Shown: in pieces, positions 38,225 through 49,128 of the stretch
How the letters are laid out: each line of letters opens with the position of its first letter
How positions within the stretch are numbered: position 1 is the first letter of the stretch
Program-made: the position numbers and the translations under genes
Assembly: GCF_041435015.1 (NCBI RefSeq)
Contig: NZ_CP107989.1
Coordinates: 3,348,001 to 3,412,000, forward strand
From: Streptomyces canus
Lineage (GTDB): Bacteria > Actinomycetota > Actinomycetes > Streptomycetales > Streptomycetaceae
Length of the DNA stretch: 64,000 nt
Direction: 5' to 3'
The notes under the pieces: model-generated
Told to the model about the DNA's origin: nothing
Database searches by the model: none
The model's input: only the letters and a program-made list of their open reading frames with translations

Positions 38225-39973
38225 CTACTTCTTGGTCGTGCCGATGTTGAGGTAGTCGTACTGACCGCTGAAGGCCGACGTGGACACCAGGTTGGTGAAG
38301 CCCGTCGGGCGGTACAGCAGGACCTTGAAGTAGGTCAGCGGGACGAGCGCCGCCAGGTCCATCGCACGCTTGTCGATCTGCCCGTACAGGGCGTTGCGCG
38401 CGGTGTCGTCCTCGGTGGCGATGGCCTTCTCCAGCATCTCGTTGATCTGCTTGTCGTTCAGATACGAGAGGTTGGTGTTGCCGGACGCGCCGATCGCGTC
38501 ACCGTGCAGGATCTGCTGGAGGAAGCCGTAACCGGAGTTCCAGTCGGCACCCCACTGCATCATGTGCAGGCCGATGTTCTGCTTCTTGTCGAACGTCGGC
38601 ACACCCGCGTAGTCGGTGAAGTACTTGCCCGACGGGTACTGCTTCAGGCTGGCGTTGATGCCGACCTTCTTCAGCGAGGCGATGATCGCGGTGGCCGCGT
38701 CGATCTCCTGCGGGCGGTCGCTGCGCGCCGAGATGTTGGTGTTGATCGTCGTCTTGCCGCAGGCCTTCAGCTGGTCCTTGGCCTTGGCGACGTCACCCTT
38801 GTTGCCGGTGGTCGCGTAGACGTCGGCCTTCGCGTAGCCGGTGATGTCCGGAGGCAGGACGGTCGTGGCGATGTCACCGCGGATCGGGCCGCCCTCGGCG
38901 GTCTGCACGGAGACCTTGTCGACGGCGTACTCGACGGCCTTGCGGCACTCGACCTTGTCGAACGGCGCGACCTGGTTGTTGATCGCCATGTAGACCAGAC
39001 GGCCACCGTAGGTGTTGTCCGTGTTGGCCTTCAGGCTCGCGTCGTTGACGACCTTCGCCTGGGTCGCGGCCTGGACACCGGTACCGCCGAGGTCGATCGC
39101 GTCACCGGCCTGGACGTCCTGGTCGATCGTCTCGGCGTTGACCTTCAGCTTGACGACGATCTTGTCCGGGTACTGCTTGCGCAGCGGGTCGGTCTTCGGG
39201 TCCCAGTTCTCGTTCTTGACGAGGACGGCCTGCTTGCCCTCGTCGTAGCTCTGGAACTTGTACGAGCCCGAGGACACGATGCTCTTGACGTAGTCGATGC
39301 CGGTGTCCTTGGACTGCGGCACCGGAGCCGTCTGCGGCGTCGCGACCAGGTAGTCGAACTCCTGGAAGGGACGGTTGAGCTTGAAGACGATCGTGGTGTC
39401 GTCCGGCGTCTCGATGGACTTCAGGCCCTCGGCGCTCTTGTCCTTGTAGGGACCCTTGTACGCCTTGCCGCCCTCCATGAACTGCTGGAAGTAGTTCGGG
39501 CCGAGGGAGAGCACGTCACGCGCGAAGTTGGAGCGCTCGACGGCGTACTTGACGTCCTTCGAGGTGATCGCGGTGCCGTCCTGGTACTTCAGGCCGGAGC
39601 GGATCTTGTACGTCCAGGTCTTGCCGCCGTCGCTCGGCTCGCCCGCCTTCTCGGCGAGGTCCGGGACCAGCTTGTTGCCCTCCTCGCCCGGACCGGGCTG
39701 GAAGGTCATCAGCGGGCGGGCGTACAGCCGGCTGAGGTTGTACATGTAGGCGTAGTACGTGTTGCCGGGGTCGAAGGAGTCCGGGACGTCGGAGTACTCG
39801 TACGTGACCGTCCCACCCTTCTGGGTGGAGGCGTTGACGACACCCTTGGTCGCTGCGTTGGCCCCAGCCGACTTGTTCCCGTCTCCACCGTTGTCATCGG
39901 CCTTGCTGCAAGCCGAGAGCAACAGGCTCGCACTGCCGATGGCCGCCACTGCGGCCAGCGCTGACCTTCGCAT
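38225..39973 (-). CDS. oppA: Peptide ABC transporter substrate-binding lipoprotein (OppA-type)
   Basis: A 582-aa extracytoplasmic binding protein. It starts MRRSALAAVAAIGSASLLLS, and the lipobox SAC gives the lipidated Cys. The SBP family 5 signature covers the region around WTYKIRSGLKYQDGTAITSK and DVKYAVERSN. The ATG at 39973 is chosen because GAAGGGGAAG lies about 9 bases before it; an upstream TTG lacks one. It captures oligopeptides or similar ligands for the OppBCDF machinery. It lies between oppC and oppB in the operon. Confidence 0.95.
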   Translation of the reverse strand: MRRSALAAVAAIGSASLLLSACSKADDNGGDGNKSAGANAATKGVVNASTQKGGTVTYEYSDVPDSFDPGNTYYAYMYNLSRLYARPLMTFQPGPGEEGNKLVPDLAEKAGEPSDGGKTWTYKIRSGLKYQDGTAITSKDVKYAVERSNFARDVLSLGPNYFQQFMEGGKAYKGPYKDKSAEGLKSIETPDDTTIVFKLNRPFQEFDYLVATPQTAPVPQSKDTGIDYVKSIVSSGSYKFQSYDEGKQAVLVKNENWDPKTDPLRKQYPDKIVVKLKVNAETIDQDVQAGDAIDLGGTGVQAATQAKVVNDASLKANTDNTYGGRLVYMAINNQVAPFDKVECRKAVEYAVDKVSVQTAEGGPIRGDIATTVLPPDITGYAKADVYATTGNKGDVAKAKDQLKACGKTTINTNISARSDRPQEIDAATAIIASLKKVGINASLKQYPSGKYFTDYAGVPTFDKKQNIGLHMMQWGADWNSGYGFLQQILHGDAIGASGNTNLSYLNDKQINEMLEKAIATEDDTARNALYGQIDKRAMDLAALVPLTYFKVLLYRPTGFTNLVSTSAFSGQYDYLNIGTTKK

Positions 39974-40032
39974 GATGGTCTGCTTCCCCTTCAATTGTCG
40001 GAAATCTTGTGGACTCTCACCGCGGTCGCGGG

Positions 40033-41031
40033 TCAGCGGCTGCGCGGGTCGAGAGCGTCTCGGAGACCGTCACCGAGCAGGTTGAACGCCAGGACGGTCA
40101 CGAAGATGGCCAGACCAGGCACGATCATGAACTGCGGGTCGACCTGGTAGAAGTCGACGGCCTGGTTGAGCATGCCGCCCCAGGAGGCCTGGGGAGGCTG
40201 GATGCCGACGCCGAGGAAGCTCAGCGACGCCTCGAAGAGGATGTTGGTCGGGATGAGCAGCGTCGAGTAGACGATGATCGGGCCGACGAGGTTCGGCAGC
40301 AGCTCCCGGAAGAGGATGTAGGGCCCCCTGGCCCCCATCCCGCGCGAGGCGTCGACGAACTCCCGCTCGCGCAGGGCCAGTGTCTGGCCGCGCACGATAC
40401 GGCCCAGGTAGGGCCAGTTGAAGAAGCCGATCACGAAGATCAGCACGCTGATGTGCAGCGGCAGACCCTCGAGCCCGAACGCACCGCCCTGGAGCGTGGC
40501 CGAGATGGCGATGGCGAACAGCAGCAGCGGGAACGCCAGGAAGGTGTCCATCAGCCGGCTGATGATCGTGTCGACCCGTCCGCCGTAGTAGCCGGCGACC
40601 ACGCCGAGCACGGCGCCGATCGTGTTGGACAGGATCGTGGCGCCGAAGGCGACGACCAGAGAGACCCAGGAGCCCTCGAGGATGCGGGTGGCGATGTCGC
40701 GGCCGAACTTCGGCTCCACACCGAGCGGGTGCGACCAGCTCATGCCGCCGAAGTCGCCCTTGGGCAGCGAGGTGTTGGGGTCGATCAGATCCTGGTGCAG
40801 GGCGTTGGGGTCCAGGCCGAACATGGCCTGGATGGGCCGGGAGAGCACCGCGAGCAGGACCAGCAGGATGACGATCACGCCGCCGGCGACCGCCACCTTG
40901 TCCTTCTTGAAGCGGGACCAGGCGATCTGACCCAGGGAACGGCCCTCGATCTGCCCCTTGTCGACGCCGACGAGGACAGCCTCCGGCTGCGCCTCGGCCT
41001 GCGCCCCGGTGGTCTCGATCGGTGCGGTCAC
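40033..41031 (-). CDS. oppC: Peptide ABC transporter permease (OppC/DppC-type)
   Basis: A 332-aa permease with an N-terminal cytoplasmic stretch (LGQIAWSRFKKDKVAVAG), the OppC N-terminal helix, and the core ABC permease domain. HPLGVEPKFGRDIATRILEG precedes the core; the EAA-type loop is EFVDASRGMGARGPYILFRE. GASLSFLGVGIQ-type residues (EASLSFLGVGIQPPQASWGG) mark the C-terminal part. GAGAGGGG lies about 10 bases before the GTG start. It is the first gene of the operon, so the promoter should lie in the 336-base gap upstream. Confidence 0.95.
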   Translation of the reverse strand: MTAPIETTGAQAEAQPEAVLVGVDKGQIEGRSLGQIAWSRFKKDKVAVAGGVIVILLVLLAVLSRPIQAMFGLDPNALHQDLIDPNTSLPKGDFGGMSWSHPLGVEPKFGRDIATRILEGSWVSLVVAFGATILSNTIGAVLGVVAGYYGGRVDTIISRLMDTFLAFPLLLFAIAISATLQGGAFGLEGLPLHISVLIFVIGFFNWPYLGRIVRGQTLALREREFVDASRGMGARGPYILFRELLPNLVGPIIVYSTLLIPTNILFEASLSFLGVGIQPPQASWGGMLNQAVDFYQVDPQFMIVPGLAIFVTVLAFNLLGDGLRDALDPRSR

Positions 41032-41367
41032 AGTGACCCGACCCCTCTCGCCGGTGGTGACCGGCCTACACCTGCCGTGGATTACGGCTTTGTCGACTTG
41101 CTCAGCTCGCAGGGAACGTCTGATCCTGCGTCTGCCTGGGGAGTCTTCAGCTTCGCTGCGATCACCCGCCAGGCCTGGCGAAGAAAGTATGCGTAACCGT
41201 GATGCAGTACGAGGGATTCCGTTATCCGAACAACGGGTAACGCCCCTCGGACGCATGCTAGTTGGGACAGAACGGCGCAATAGGTGACCTTCGTGACGGT
41301 CTGCCGCCATCTACGCGCGAAGAAATGTGGCTGTTACGTAAACGAGTCGAACAAGTAGTTGTAGCTC
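41032..41367. promoter_or_regulatory. Intergenic region upstream of the opp operon
   Basis: This 336-base gap separates the SseB-like gene from oppC and holds no credible gene. It must contain the opp promoter. An inverted repeat, CGTTATCC with GGGTAACG around seven bases, lies at 41220-41242 and is the only symmetrical element noticed. No classical -35/-10 pair could be placed with confidence. Confidence 0.4.
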
Positions 41368-42156
41368 TCAGTAACCACCACGGGCCGGCGGGTAGCCGTA
41401 CCCGGCCGCCGGGGCCTGAGCGGGGGATCCATGGGCCTCGCGGTCGTAGAACGGACGGGCACCGGCGCGCATCCACAGCGCCACCGGGTCGTAGTCGTCG
41501 GACATCGCCACGGTGGACACCGGGAGCCCGTCCGGGACGGCGCCGATGGACTGCTGCATCATCGCGCGCACCGAGTCCACGGCCGAGGGGCTGGTGTCGT
41601 ACACGTCCAGGCCGATCGCGAGATACGGCGCCCCGAGCGCCGGCTGCACCCAGGCGCGGCGCAGTGAGCGGACCGCCGGGGTGCGGTGGGCGTTCTGCAC
41701 GAGCAGCGCGTAGAACTGGGGGATCTCGATGCCGGGCTCCGACAGCCTGAGCGGCCCCGCGGGCTGGCGCTCGAGGCCGGTGGCGATGCGGCGCAGATCG
41801 AGCCAGGGGATGCCGAGACCGCCGCCGGGGGCGTGCGGGTTGAGCCAGAGGCCGTACTGGTCGGGGTAGAGGGTGCGGGCCACGTCGATGCCGTCGACCA
41901 CTTCGTACGAACGGTTCCAGCCGCTGGCGCTCAGCTCCTGGGCCGAGGTCACACAGGGGGCGTAGCCGTAGCCGTCGACCTCCATGTTTCCGTACTGGGC
42001 GTCCGGGGAGCCGGCCTGGCCGTGCCACAGGAGCATCCAGATCTGGCCGGAGTTCGGGGTCGCCAGGGCGCGCAGCAGTGCCTCGTAGGCGTCGTAGCGC
42101 CCGGGGGTCACCTGGCGCAGCATGTGCTCGACCTGGTCGGTCGTGGTGGCGCTCAC
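41368..42156 (-). CDS. sseB: SseB-family (enhanced serine sensitivity) protein
   Basis: A 262-aa protein with the SseB N-terminal region (EALLRALATPNSGQIWMLLW and MEVDGYGYAPCVTSAQELSA) and the SseB C-terminal domain (QFYALLVQNAHRTPAVRSLR to VSTVAMSDDYDPVALWMR). It ends in a Gly/Pro/Tyr-rich tail. In E. coli, sseB was named for serine sensitivity when overexpressed, but its biochemical role is not settled. It lies next to a second SseB-type gene and close to the glycine/serine genes, which may be meaningful. It has no signal or membrane segment. Confidence 0.85.
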   Translation of the reverse strand: MSATTTDQVEHMLRQVTPGRYDAYEALLRALATPNSGQIWMLLWHGQAGSPDAQYGNMEVDGYGYAPCVTSAQELSASGWNRSYEVVDGIDVARTLYPDQYGLWLNPHAPGGGLGIPWLDLRRIATGLERQPAGPLRLSEPGIEIPQFYALLVQNAHRTPAVRSLRRAWVQPALGAPYLAIGLDVYDTSPSAVDSVRAMMQQSIGAVPDGLPVSTVAMSDDYDPVALWMRAGARPFYDREAHGSPAQAPAAGYGYPPARGGY

Positions 42157-42234
42157 CCTGTATCGCCCCTTCTTGAAAGTTGCCCCGAGTAGGAAACCAG
42201 CTTAAGCGCGCACGAGCTCGGGATCCGTGCGCCG

Positions 42235-43029
42235 TCAGCCCTGTGTGTAGAAGGGGCGCACCTGTTCGCGCATCCAGTGGCCCACCGGGTCGTCCGCCAC
42301 GTCCAGCAGAACCAGGTTGACCGGCCATGCAACCGGAGTCGTCCCCAGGGCCCTGCCGAGGGCGTCCATCGGAAGGGTGCGCAGATCGCCCTCCCACTGG
42401 GACAGTTCGACGCCCACGAACATCACCGGGTCGGCCGTTTCGATGGCGGCCAGGCAGCGGCGGGCCGTGAGGACCACGCCCGTGGCCGCGAACTCGGCCG
42501 ACGCGGCTGCCAGGAAGTCGACCGGGTCGTCCTGCCAGTCCGGCTCGTAGAGCTTGACCCGGCCGCCGGTGTTGGGGCCGTCCAGCGGGGTGCGGCCCAC
42601 GCGGCAGAGGTCGGCGACCGCGGCGGGCGGCAGGGGGACGCCGACCACGCCGTCGGGGTTCACCGCGATGCCCACGTGCGGGGGCAGGCCGCGGGCGAAC
42701 TCGACCGCCGGGGCGATGGTGTACGACAGATGGCTGCCGACGACCTGGCGGAACTGCTCCTCGGAGCTGAACACCGGGACGAAGGCCTGGCCCCCGATCT
42801 CCACGGTGGGCAGGTCGAGGGGGCCGCTGTGCGGACCGCCGCCGTTCGGCAGGGGGATCCAGACGAAGCTGCGGCCGAGCACCTCGATGATCCGGCCGCC
42901 CGCCGAGGGCATGCCGAGGGAGGCCGAGAGCACCTCCTCCAGTTCGTTGCCGGGCCATCCGCCGTGCGGATGAGGGTGCGGGTGTGCCGGTGCTGGAAAG
43001 TCCGCGGGAAGATCCGCCGGGAAGTCCAT
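42235..43029 (-). CDS. Second SseB-family protein
   Basis: A 264-aa paralogue of the downstream SseB-type protein. The N-terminus is low complexity with alternating His-Pro (PAPAHPHPHPHGGWPG). The N-terminal SseB region contains GRSFVWIPLPNGG and VGGQ-like VEIGGQAFVPVFSSEEQFRQ. The C-terminal domain includes CLAAIETADPVMFVGVELSQ and ends VGHWMREQVRPFYTQG, which parallels VALWMRAGARPFYDRE of the neighbour. This end motif shared by both proteins supports common ancestry. The two genes are adjacent on one strand with 78 bases between them. Confidence 0.8.
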   Translation of the reverse strand: MDFPADLPADFPAPAHPHPHPHGGWPGNELEEVLSASLGMPSAGGRIIEVLGRSFVWIPLPNGGGPHSGPLDLPTVEIGGQAFVPVFSSEEQFRQVVGSHLSYTIAPAVEFARGLPPHVGIAVNPDGVVGVPLPPAAVADLCRVGRTPLDGPNTGGRVKLYEPDWQDDPVDFLAAASAEFAATGVVLTARRCLAAIETADPVMFVGVELSQWEGDLRTLPMDALGRALGTTPVAWPVNLVLLDVADDPVGHWMREQVRPFYTQG

Positions 43030-43120
43030 CTGTCTGACCGCCTGCTGTGAACCTACTGATGTGGCTGAAAGGCTAGCGGGTGCGGTGGAAAGGTGGCTCG
43101 GCCCGGCACATCCGTCCGCG

Positions 43121-43798
43121 TCAGCCCGTGAAGCCGATCCGCCGCAGCACGTCCGCGGCGTCCCGGTCGATCAGCACCGCCGAACCGCAGCCCTGGGGCA
43201 GGTCACCGCGCTCCACGGAGCGGATCAGCCGGGCGGCCGCGCCCCGGTGCCGCAGGAAGGCGTACCGCGAGACGCCCCGGCCGCGCTCGCGCTGGCCCTC
43301 CAGCGCGGTGTCCGCCGCGACGTCGAGCAGCAGCAGATGCAGGGTGCCGCCCCGGCGCCGGGCCTCGCGGGCCAGCCAGCCGCGCACCCAGGCCTGGGTC
43401 CCGCAGTCGTGGACCACGACCCCCTCGCCGGAGCGCAGGGCGCCGCGCAGTCCTACGTAGTGCGCGAGCCGGACCAGGGGGCGGTAGACGGCGTACGGCA
43501 GTAAGGGGGACAGCCGGCCGTCCCAGCGGTCGCGGGTGTCCTGGGAGTCGATCCGGATCCCGCCCACCGCCCGCTTCATCAGCGTGGACTTGCCGCTGCC
43601 CGGCAGGCCGGTGATGACGACGAGGTCCTTGGGGCCGAAGAGCAGCGCGTGCGGGCTGCGGCCGGAGCGGTCGCGCAGGTCGCGGACGACCGGGGCGGCG
43701 CGGCATGCGCCGCGGAGCTCGACGACCGGGGCCGCGGGCTGCTCCGGCAGCGCGATGCCCGAGGTCGTCGCGTACGCCGTGGTCCTGTCCACCGTCAT
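43121..43798 (-). CDS. AAA-family ATPase / P-loop kinase-like protein
   Basis: A 225-aa nucleotide-binding protein. The Walker A motif is VVITGLPGSGKSTLMKRAV (about 60-78), followed by RIDSQDTRDRWDGRL. GEGVVVHDCGTQAWVRGWLA and TLHLLLLDVAADTALEGQRE resemble the core of zeta-toxin-like or polynucleotide-kinase-like P-loop proteins. RGVSRYAFLRHR is a likely lid region. The phosphorylated substrate is unknown. GGAGGAGG lies 3 bases before the ATG, an unusually strong site. It diverges from the riboswitch-controlled gcv operon. Confidence 0.75.
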   Translation of the reverse strand: MTVDRTTAYATTSGIALPEQPAAPVVELRGACRAAPVVRDLRDRSGRSPHALLFGPKDLVVITGLPGSGKSTLMKRAVGGIRIDSQDTRDRWDGRLSPLLPYAVYRPLVRLAHYVGLRGALRSGEGVVVHDCGTQAWVRGWLAREARRRGGTLHLLLLDVAADTALEGQRERGRGVSRYAFLRHRGAAARLIRSVERGDLPQGCGSAVLIDRDAADVLRRIGFTG

Positions 43799-43969
43799 CG
43801 TCCTCCTCCGGGGTCGGGGTTCCCCTCCCCACCGAGCGTAAAGAGAAGGTAATGGACGATCTCTCGCTTTTCTGTAGTCGTACCGCCACAAGCTGGTTAC
43901 AGACGCTGCCCTGCCGGACGCGTACGCGGCGTGCAATGATGTGCGCGCCAACTGCATACCGGCCGCTTG

Positions 43970-44176
43970 AATCCGCGCGGGAGAGTCCTGGGTACGTGTA
44001 CCCGGGCGCCGAAGGAGCAAGTCCCTCCCTTGAATCTCTCAGGCCCCGTTACCGCGCGGGCGAGGCACATCTGAAAAGCGGGTCGCCTACTCGAAGGCGG
44101 CTCCACCCACGGTGCAAGCCCGGATCATTTCGTGATCAGGGCGAACCTCTCAGGTTCCGATGACAGATGGGGAGGA
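43970..44176 (+). ncRNA. Tandem glycine riboswitch
   Basis: Two glycine aptamers in a row lie in the leader of gcvT. The first shows GCGGGAGAGTC, GCGCCGAAGGAGCAA, TGAATCTCTCAGG and CATCTGAAAAGCGGG in the right order. The second is shown by CACCCACGGTGCAAGCC, GCGAACCTCTCAGGTTCC and GATGACAGATGGGGAGG. Glycine binding normally turns on the glycine cleavage genes so that excess glycine is degraded, which fits the operon that follows. The 424-base gap between the ATPase and gcvT genes is largely taken up by this element. Confidence 0.93.
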
Positions 44177-44222
44177 AAGCCCTCGCCCGTCATGCCTTGG
44201 ATCCTTGGGAGACGACCGTCCG

Positions 44223-45341
44223 ATGAGCAGTACCGAATCCCGTCGTACCGCGCTCGATGCCCTGCACCGCTCGCTGGGCGCGACCATGACCGACTTCGCC
44301 GGCTGGGACATGCCCCTGCGCTACGGCTCCGAGCGCGACGAGCACAACGCCGTGCGGACGCAGGCCGGGCTCTTCGACCTCTCCCACATGGGCGAGATCA
44401 CCGTGACCGGGCCGCAGGCGGCCGAGCTGCTGAACTTCGCCCTCGTCGGCAACATCGCGTCCGTGGGTGTCGGCCGCGCCCGCTACACCATGATCTGCCG
44501 GGCCGACGGCGGCATCCTGGACGACCTGATCGTCTACCGGCTCGGGGAGACCGAGTACATGGTGGTCGCCAACGCCTCCAACGCCCAGGTCGTGCTGGAC
44601 GCGCTGACCGAGCGCGCGGCCGGCTTCGACGCCGAGGTGCGTGACGACCGGGACGCCTACGCGCTGATCGCCGTACAGGGGCCTCAGGCGCCGGGGATCC
44701 TCGCCTCCCTGACCGACTCCGACCTCGACGGCCTGAAGTACTACGCCGGTCTGCCGGGCACGGTCGCCGGGGTGCCCGCGCTGATCGCCCGCACCGGATA
44801 CACCGGCGAGGACGGCTTCGAGCTGTTCGTGGCGCCCTCCGACGCGGAAGCACTGTGGCAGGCCCTGACCAAGGCGGGCGAGCCGGCCGGCCTGGTCCCC
44901 TGTGGCCTGTCCTGCCGGGACACACTGCGCCTCGAGGCGGGCATGCCGCTGTACGGGCACGAGCTCTCGCGGGAGCTGACGCCCTTCGACGCCGGGCTCG
45001 GCCGGGTCGTGAAGTTCGAGAAGGAGGGGGACTTCGTCGGGCGGGAGGCACTGGCCGAGGCGGCCACCCGTGCCGCGGAGAACCCGCCGCGCGTCCTCGT
45101 CGGACTCGTCGCCGAGGGCCGTCGGGTCCCGCGTGCCGGGTACGCGGTCGTCGCGGGCGGCGAGGTGATCGGCGAGGTCACCTCCGGGGCTCCTTCCCCC
45201 ACCCTGGGCAGGCCGATCGCGATGGCGTACGTCGACCCCGCCCACGCCACGCCGGGCACGGCGGGTGTCGGTGTGGACATCCGGGGCAGTCACGAGCCGT
45301 ACGAGGTCGTGGCGCTGCCGTTCTACAAGCGTCAGAAGTAG
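44223..45341 (+). CDS. gcvT: Glycine cleavage system T protein (aminomethyltransferase)
   Basis: A 372-aa protein that transfers the aminomethyl carbon from lipoylated GcvH to tetrahydrofolate, releasing ammonia. Family segments: [45 protein letters not shown] (the catalytic Asp/Arg region lies in these blocks) and [20 protein letters not shown]. The ATG at 44223 starts the normal N-terminus and has GGGAGA about 10 bases upstream; an in-frame ATG 21 codons earlier would lie within the riboswitch 3' end and is rejected. It leads gcvH and glyA. Confidence 0.96.
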   Translation: MSSTESRRTALDALHRSLGATMTDFAGWDMPLRYGSERDEHNAVRTQAGLFDLSHMGEITVTGPQAAELLNFALVGNIASVGVGRARYTMICRADGGILDDLIVYRLGETEYMVVANASNAQVVLDALTERAAGFDAEVRDDRDAYALIAVQGPQAPGILASLTDSDLDGLKYYAGLPGTVAGVPALIARTGYTGEDGFELFVAPSDAEALWQALTKAGEPAGLVPCGLSCRDTLRLEAGMPLYGHELSRELTPFDAGLGRVVKFEKEGDFVGREALAEAATRAAENPPRVLVGLVAEGRRVPRAGYAVVAGGEVIGEVTSGAPSPTLGRPIAMAYVDPAHATPGTAGVGVDIRGSHEPYEVVALPFYKRQK

Positions 45342-45439
45342 CCGTCGTAGGTGATGCTGAGCACAGAGTCGCTGCTCACGCACGCCTTCCGCAGTCCCCC
45401 ACCCATCAGCACTCCCCCGCGTACAGGAGAATTCAGACC

Positions 45440-45817
45440 ATGAGCAACCCGCAGCAGCTGCGCTACAGCAAGGAGCACGAGTGGCTGTCGGGCGCCGAGG
45501 ACGGCGTCTCGACGGTCGGCATCACCGAGCACGCGGCCAACGCGCTCGGCGACGTCGTCTTCGTCCAGCTCCCGGAGGTCGGTGACACGGTGACCGCGGG
45601 CGAGACCTGCGGCGAGCTGGAGTCGACCAAGTCGGTCAGCGACCTGTACTCCCCCGTCTCCGGTGAGGTCACCGAGGTCAACGAGGACGTCGTGAGCGAC
45701 CCGGCGCTGGTGAACTCCGCCCCCTTCGAGGGCGGCTGGCTGTTCAAGGTGCGCGTCGCGGAGGAGCCGGCCGACCTGCTCTCCGCCGACGAGTACACCG
45801 CCTTTTCCGCCGGCTGA
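45440..45817 (+). CDS. gcvH: Glycine cleavage system H protein
   Basis: A 125-aa lipoyl carrier protein of the glycine cleavage complex. The lipoylated Lys64 is in [35 protein letters not shown] and [11 protein letters not shown] are typical N- and C-terminal blocks. It shuttles the aminomethyl group between the P, T and L proteins. GcvP is not encoded in this window. It lies 98 bases after gcvT, with AGGAGAATTC before the ATG, and is followed by glyA after 14 bases. Confidence 0.97.
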   Translation: MSNPQQLRYSKEHEWLSGAEDGVSTVGITEHAANALGDVVFVQLPEVGDTVTAGETCGELESTKSVSDLYSPVSGEVTEVNEDVVSDPALVNSAPFEGGWLFKVRVAEEPADLLSADEYTAFSAG

Positions 45818-45831
45818 GGAGTCCGCACCTG

Positions 45832-47094
45832 ATGTCCGCACTGAACACGCCCCTGCACGAGCTCGACCCGGAGATCGCCGCCGCGGTCGACGCCGAGCTG
45901 GACCGTCAGCAGTCCACCCTCGAGATGATCGCGTCGGAGAACTTCGCTCCGCTCGCGGTCATGGAGGCGCAGGGCTCGGTCCTCACCAACAAGTACGCCG
46001 AGGGCTATCCCGGCCGTCGCTACTACGGCGGCTGTGAGCACGTCGACGTGGCCGAGCAGATCGCGATCGACCGTGTGAAGGAGCTGTTCGGCGCCGAGTA
46101 CGCCAACGTGCAGCCCCACTCCGGCGCCTCCGCGAACCAGGCCGCCCTGTTCGCGCTGGCGCAGCCCGGCGACACGATCCTGGGTCTGGACCTGGCGCAC
46201 GGCGGTCACCTCACCCACGGGATGCGGCTGAACTTCTCCGGCAAGCAGTTCGACGTGGTCGCGTACCACGTGGACGAGGCGGGCCTCGTCGACATGGCCG
46301 AGGTGGAGCAGCTCGCCAAGGAGCACCGGCCCAAGGTGATCATCGCCGGATGGTCGGCGTACCCGCGGCAGCTGGACTTCGCGGAGTTCCGCCGGATCGC
46401 CGACGAGGTCGAGGCGTATCTGTGGGTCGACATGGCCCACTTCGCGGGTCTGGTGGCAGCGGGGCTGCACCCGAACCCCGTCGAGTACGCGGACGTGGTC
46501 ACCTCCACCACCCACAAGACGCTGGGCGGACCGCGCGGCGGGATCATCCTCGGGAAGAAGGAGTTCGCGAAGAAGCTGAACTCCTCCGTCTTCCCGGGCT
46601 TCCAGGGCGGTCCCCTGGAGCACGTGATCGCGGCGAAGGCGGTGTCCTTCAAGGTGGCGGCCTCGGAGGAGTTCAAGGAGCGCCAGCGGCGTACCGTGGA
46701 CGGTGCGCGCATCCTCGCCGAGCGTCTGACGGCCGACGACGCCCGGGAGGCCGGGGTCGACGTGCTCTCCGGCGGCACCGACGTCCACCTCGTCCTCGTC
46801 GACCTGCGCGAGTCCGAACTGGACGGCCGGCAGGCCGAGGACCGTCTCCACGAGGTCGGCATCACGGTCAACCGCAACGCCGTCCCGAACGACCCGCGCC
46901 CGCCGATGGTGACGTCGGGGCTGCGGATCGGCACGCCCGCCCTGGCCACCCGCGGCTTCACGGCCGAGGACTTCACCGAGGTCGCGGACGTGATCGCCGA
47001 GACGCTGAAGCCGTCCTACGACGTCGAGTCGCTGAAGGCCCGGGTCAAGGCGCTCGCCGACAAGCACCCGCTGTACCCCGGCCTGAACAAGTAG
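45832..47094 (+). CDS. glyA: Serine hydroxymethyltransferase
   Basis: A 420-aa PLP enzyme interconverting glycine plus methylene-THF with serine plus THF. The PLP lysine is Lys229 in [16 protein letters not shown]. Other family blocks: [40 protein letters not shown] and [13 protein letters not shown]. Downstream of the cleavage genes it can use methylene-THF made by the GCV complex to convert a second glycine to serine. It begins 14 bases after gcvH, in the same riboswitch-controlled unit, and is followed by an intrinsic terminator. Confidence 0.98.
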   Translation: MSALNTPLHELDPEIAAAVDAELDRQQSTLEMIASENFAPLAVMEAQGSVLTNKYAEGYPGRRYYGGCEHVDVAEQIAIDRVKELFGAEYANVQPHSGASANQAALFALAQPGDTILGLDLAHGGHLTHGMRLNFSGKQFDVVAYHVDEAGLVDMAEVEQLAKEHRPKVIIAGWSAYPRQLDFAEFRRIADEVEAYLWVDMAHFAGLVAAGLHPNPVEYADVVTSTTHKTLGGPRGGIILGKKEFAKKLNSSVFPGFQGGPLEHVIAAKAVSFKVAASEEFKERQRRTVDGARILAERLTADDAREAGVDVLSGGTDVHLVLVDLRESELDGRQAEDRLHEVGITVNRNAVPNDPRPPMVTSGLRIGTPALATRGFTAEDFTEVADVIAETLKPSYDVESLKARVKALADKHPLYPGLNK

Positions 47095-47100
47095 TTCCAC

Positions 47101-47138
47101 GGTGGGGGCACCCGACGACGTGTGCCCCCACCCTTTTT
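47101..47138 (+). terminator. Intrinsic terminator/attenuator between glyA and sdaA
   Basis: GGTGGGGGCAC pairs with GTGCCCCCACC in an 11-bp perfect stem around a 10-base loop and is followed by C and TTTTT. It starts 6 bases after the glyA stop and ends 12 bases before the sdaA GTG. It should reduce sdaA expression relative to the gcv-glyA genes, or make sdaA dependent on read-through. Confidence 0.85.
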
Positions 47139-47150
47139 GAAGGAGTGCCC

Positions 47151-48518
<1,368 letters not shown>

Positions 48519-48528
48519 GGAAACTGTC

Positions 48529-48565
48529 CCCGACCAGCGCGTTCGCGTCTTTCAGCGCGGTCGGG
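48529..48565 (+). terminator. Probable terminator downstream of sdaA
   Basis: CCCGACC and GGTCGGG pair perfectly around 23 bases that contain partly complementary GCGC segments, 10 bases after the sdaA stop. CCTTTCCT follows. It is moderately convincing as the end of the gcv-glyA-sdaA unit. Confidence 0.5.
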
Positions 48566-49128
48566 CCTTTCCTGCTCGCGTGGCGGAAAGTCGCCGAAAG
48601 GGCCCTCGGAGAGGCTTGAAAGTCCCGTAAGGTCCCCCGCTTGCCCCCAGGGACCGGCGGCACAGCGAAGTCCCGGTTTCTCGCCGCCATCAGGTCTTTG
48701 CCACAGTCCTGCCTGGTCGGCACCCGCAGTCCACCTGACACGGTCGATGTGACGCATGTCACTGGGGGGCCATCCGGTGGCACTGCCGCAATCTGGCGCG
48801 AATTGAGCGTTCAGGGCTCCGGAATACATTGTTCCCGGCTGTCGACCCCCTCGGCCCCGACGCTTGGACCCCTGCCGGACGGCGTTCCGGAAAGCGATGA
48901 TACCCCCAGGTCTTCGCAATGCAGCCAGCCCTCCACTTCAACACCTCAGCAGATGAAATAGCGGATCGGCGCGCTCTGGATTTTCGGAAGGGTTGACAGG
49001 GGTCAGTTATGGAATGTTGCATGACGTCATCAACGGGGCGGGGTGGCAAACGGGGGCCATTCGGAAGGGCCGACGCCGCAGAGGCGTTCTATTGACCTGC
49101 TGCCATCTCCATTTTTGGGGGAGATGTC
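48566..49128. promoter_or_regulatory. 563-base non-coding boundary region with a candidate promoter and operator
   Basis: No believable gene was found here; the region marks the change from core to accessory DNA and is visibly more AT-rich toward its right end. A TTGACA occurs at 48993-48998. About 22 bases further, a perfect 10-base palindrome ATGACGTCAT lies at 49021-49030, flanked by GTTGC and CAAC. This would be a sensible repressor or activator site for the following secreted-protein gene. The -10 element is uncertain (TTGCAT is the best-placed hexamer). Confidence 0.4.

Noticed and set aside
48519..49128. Search for a tRNA or attachment site at the left edge of the phenazine region
   Set aside because: No tRNA-like sequence, integrase gene or flanking direct repeat was found, so an integrative-element origin cannot be supported from this window.
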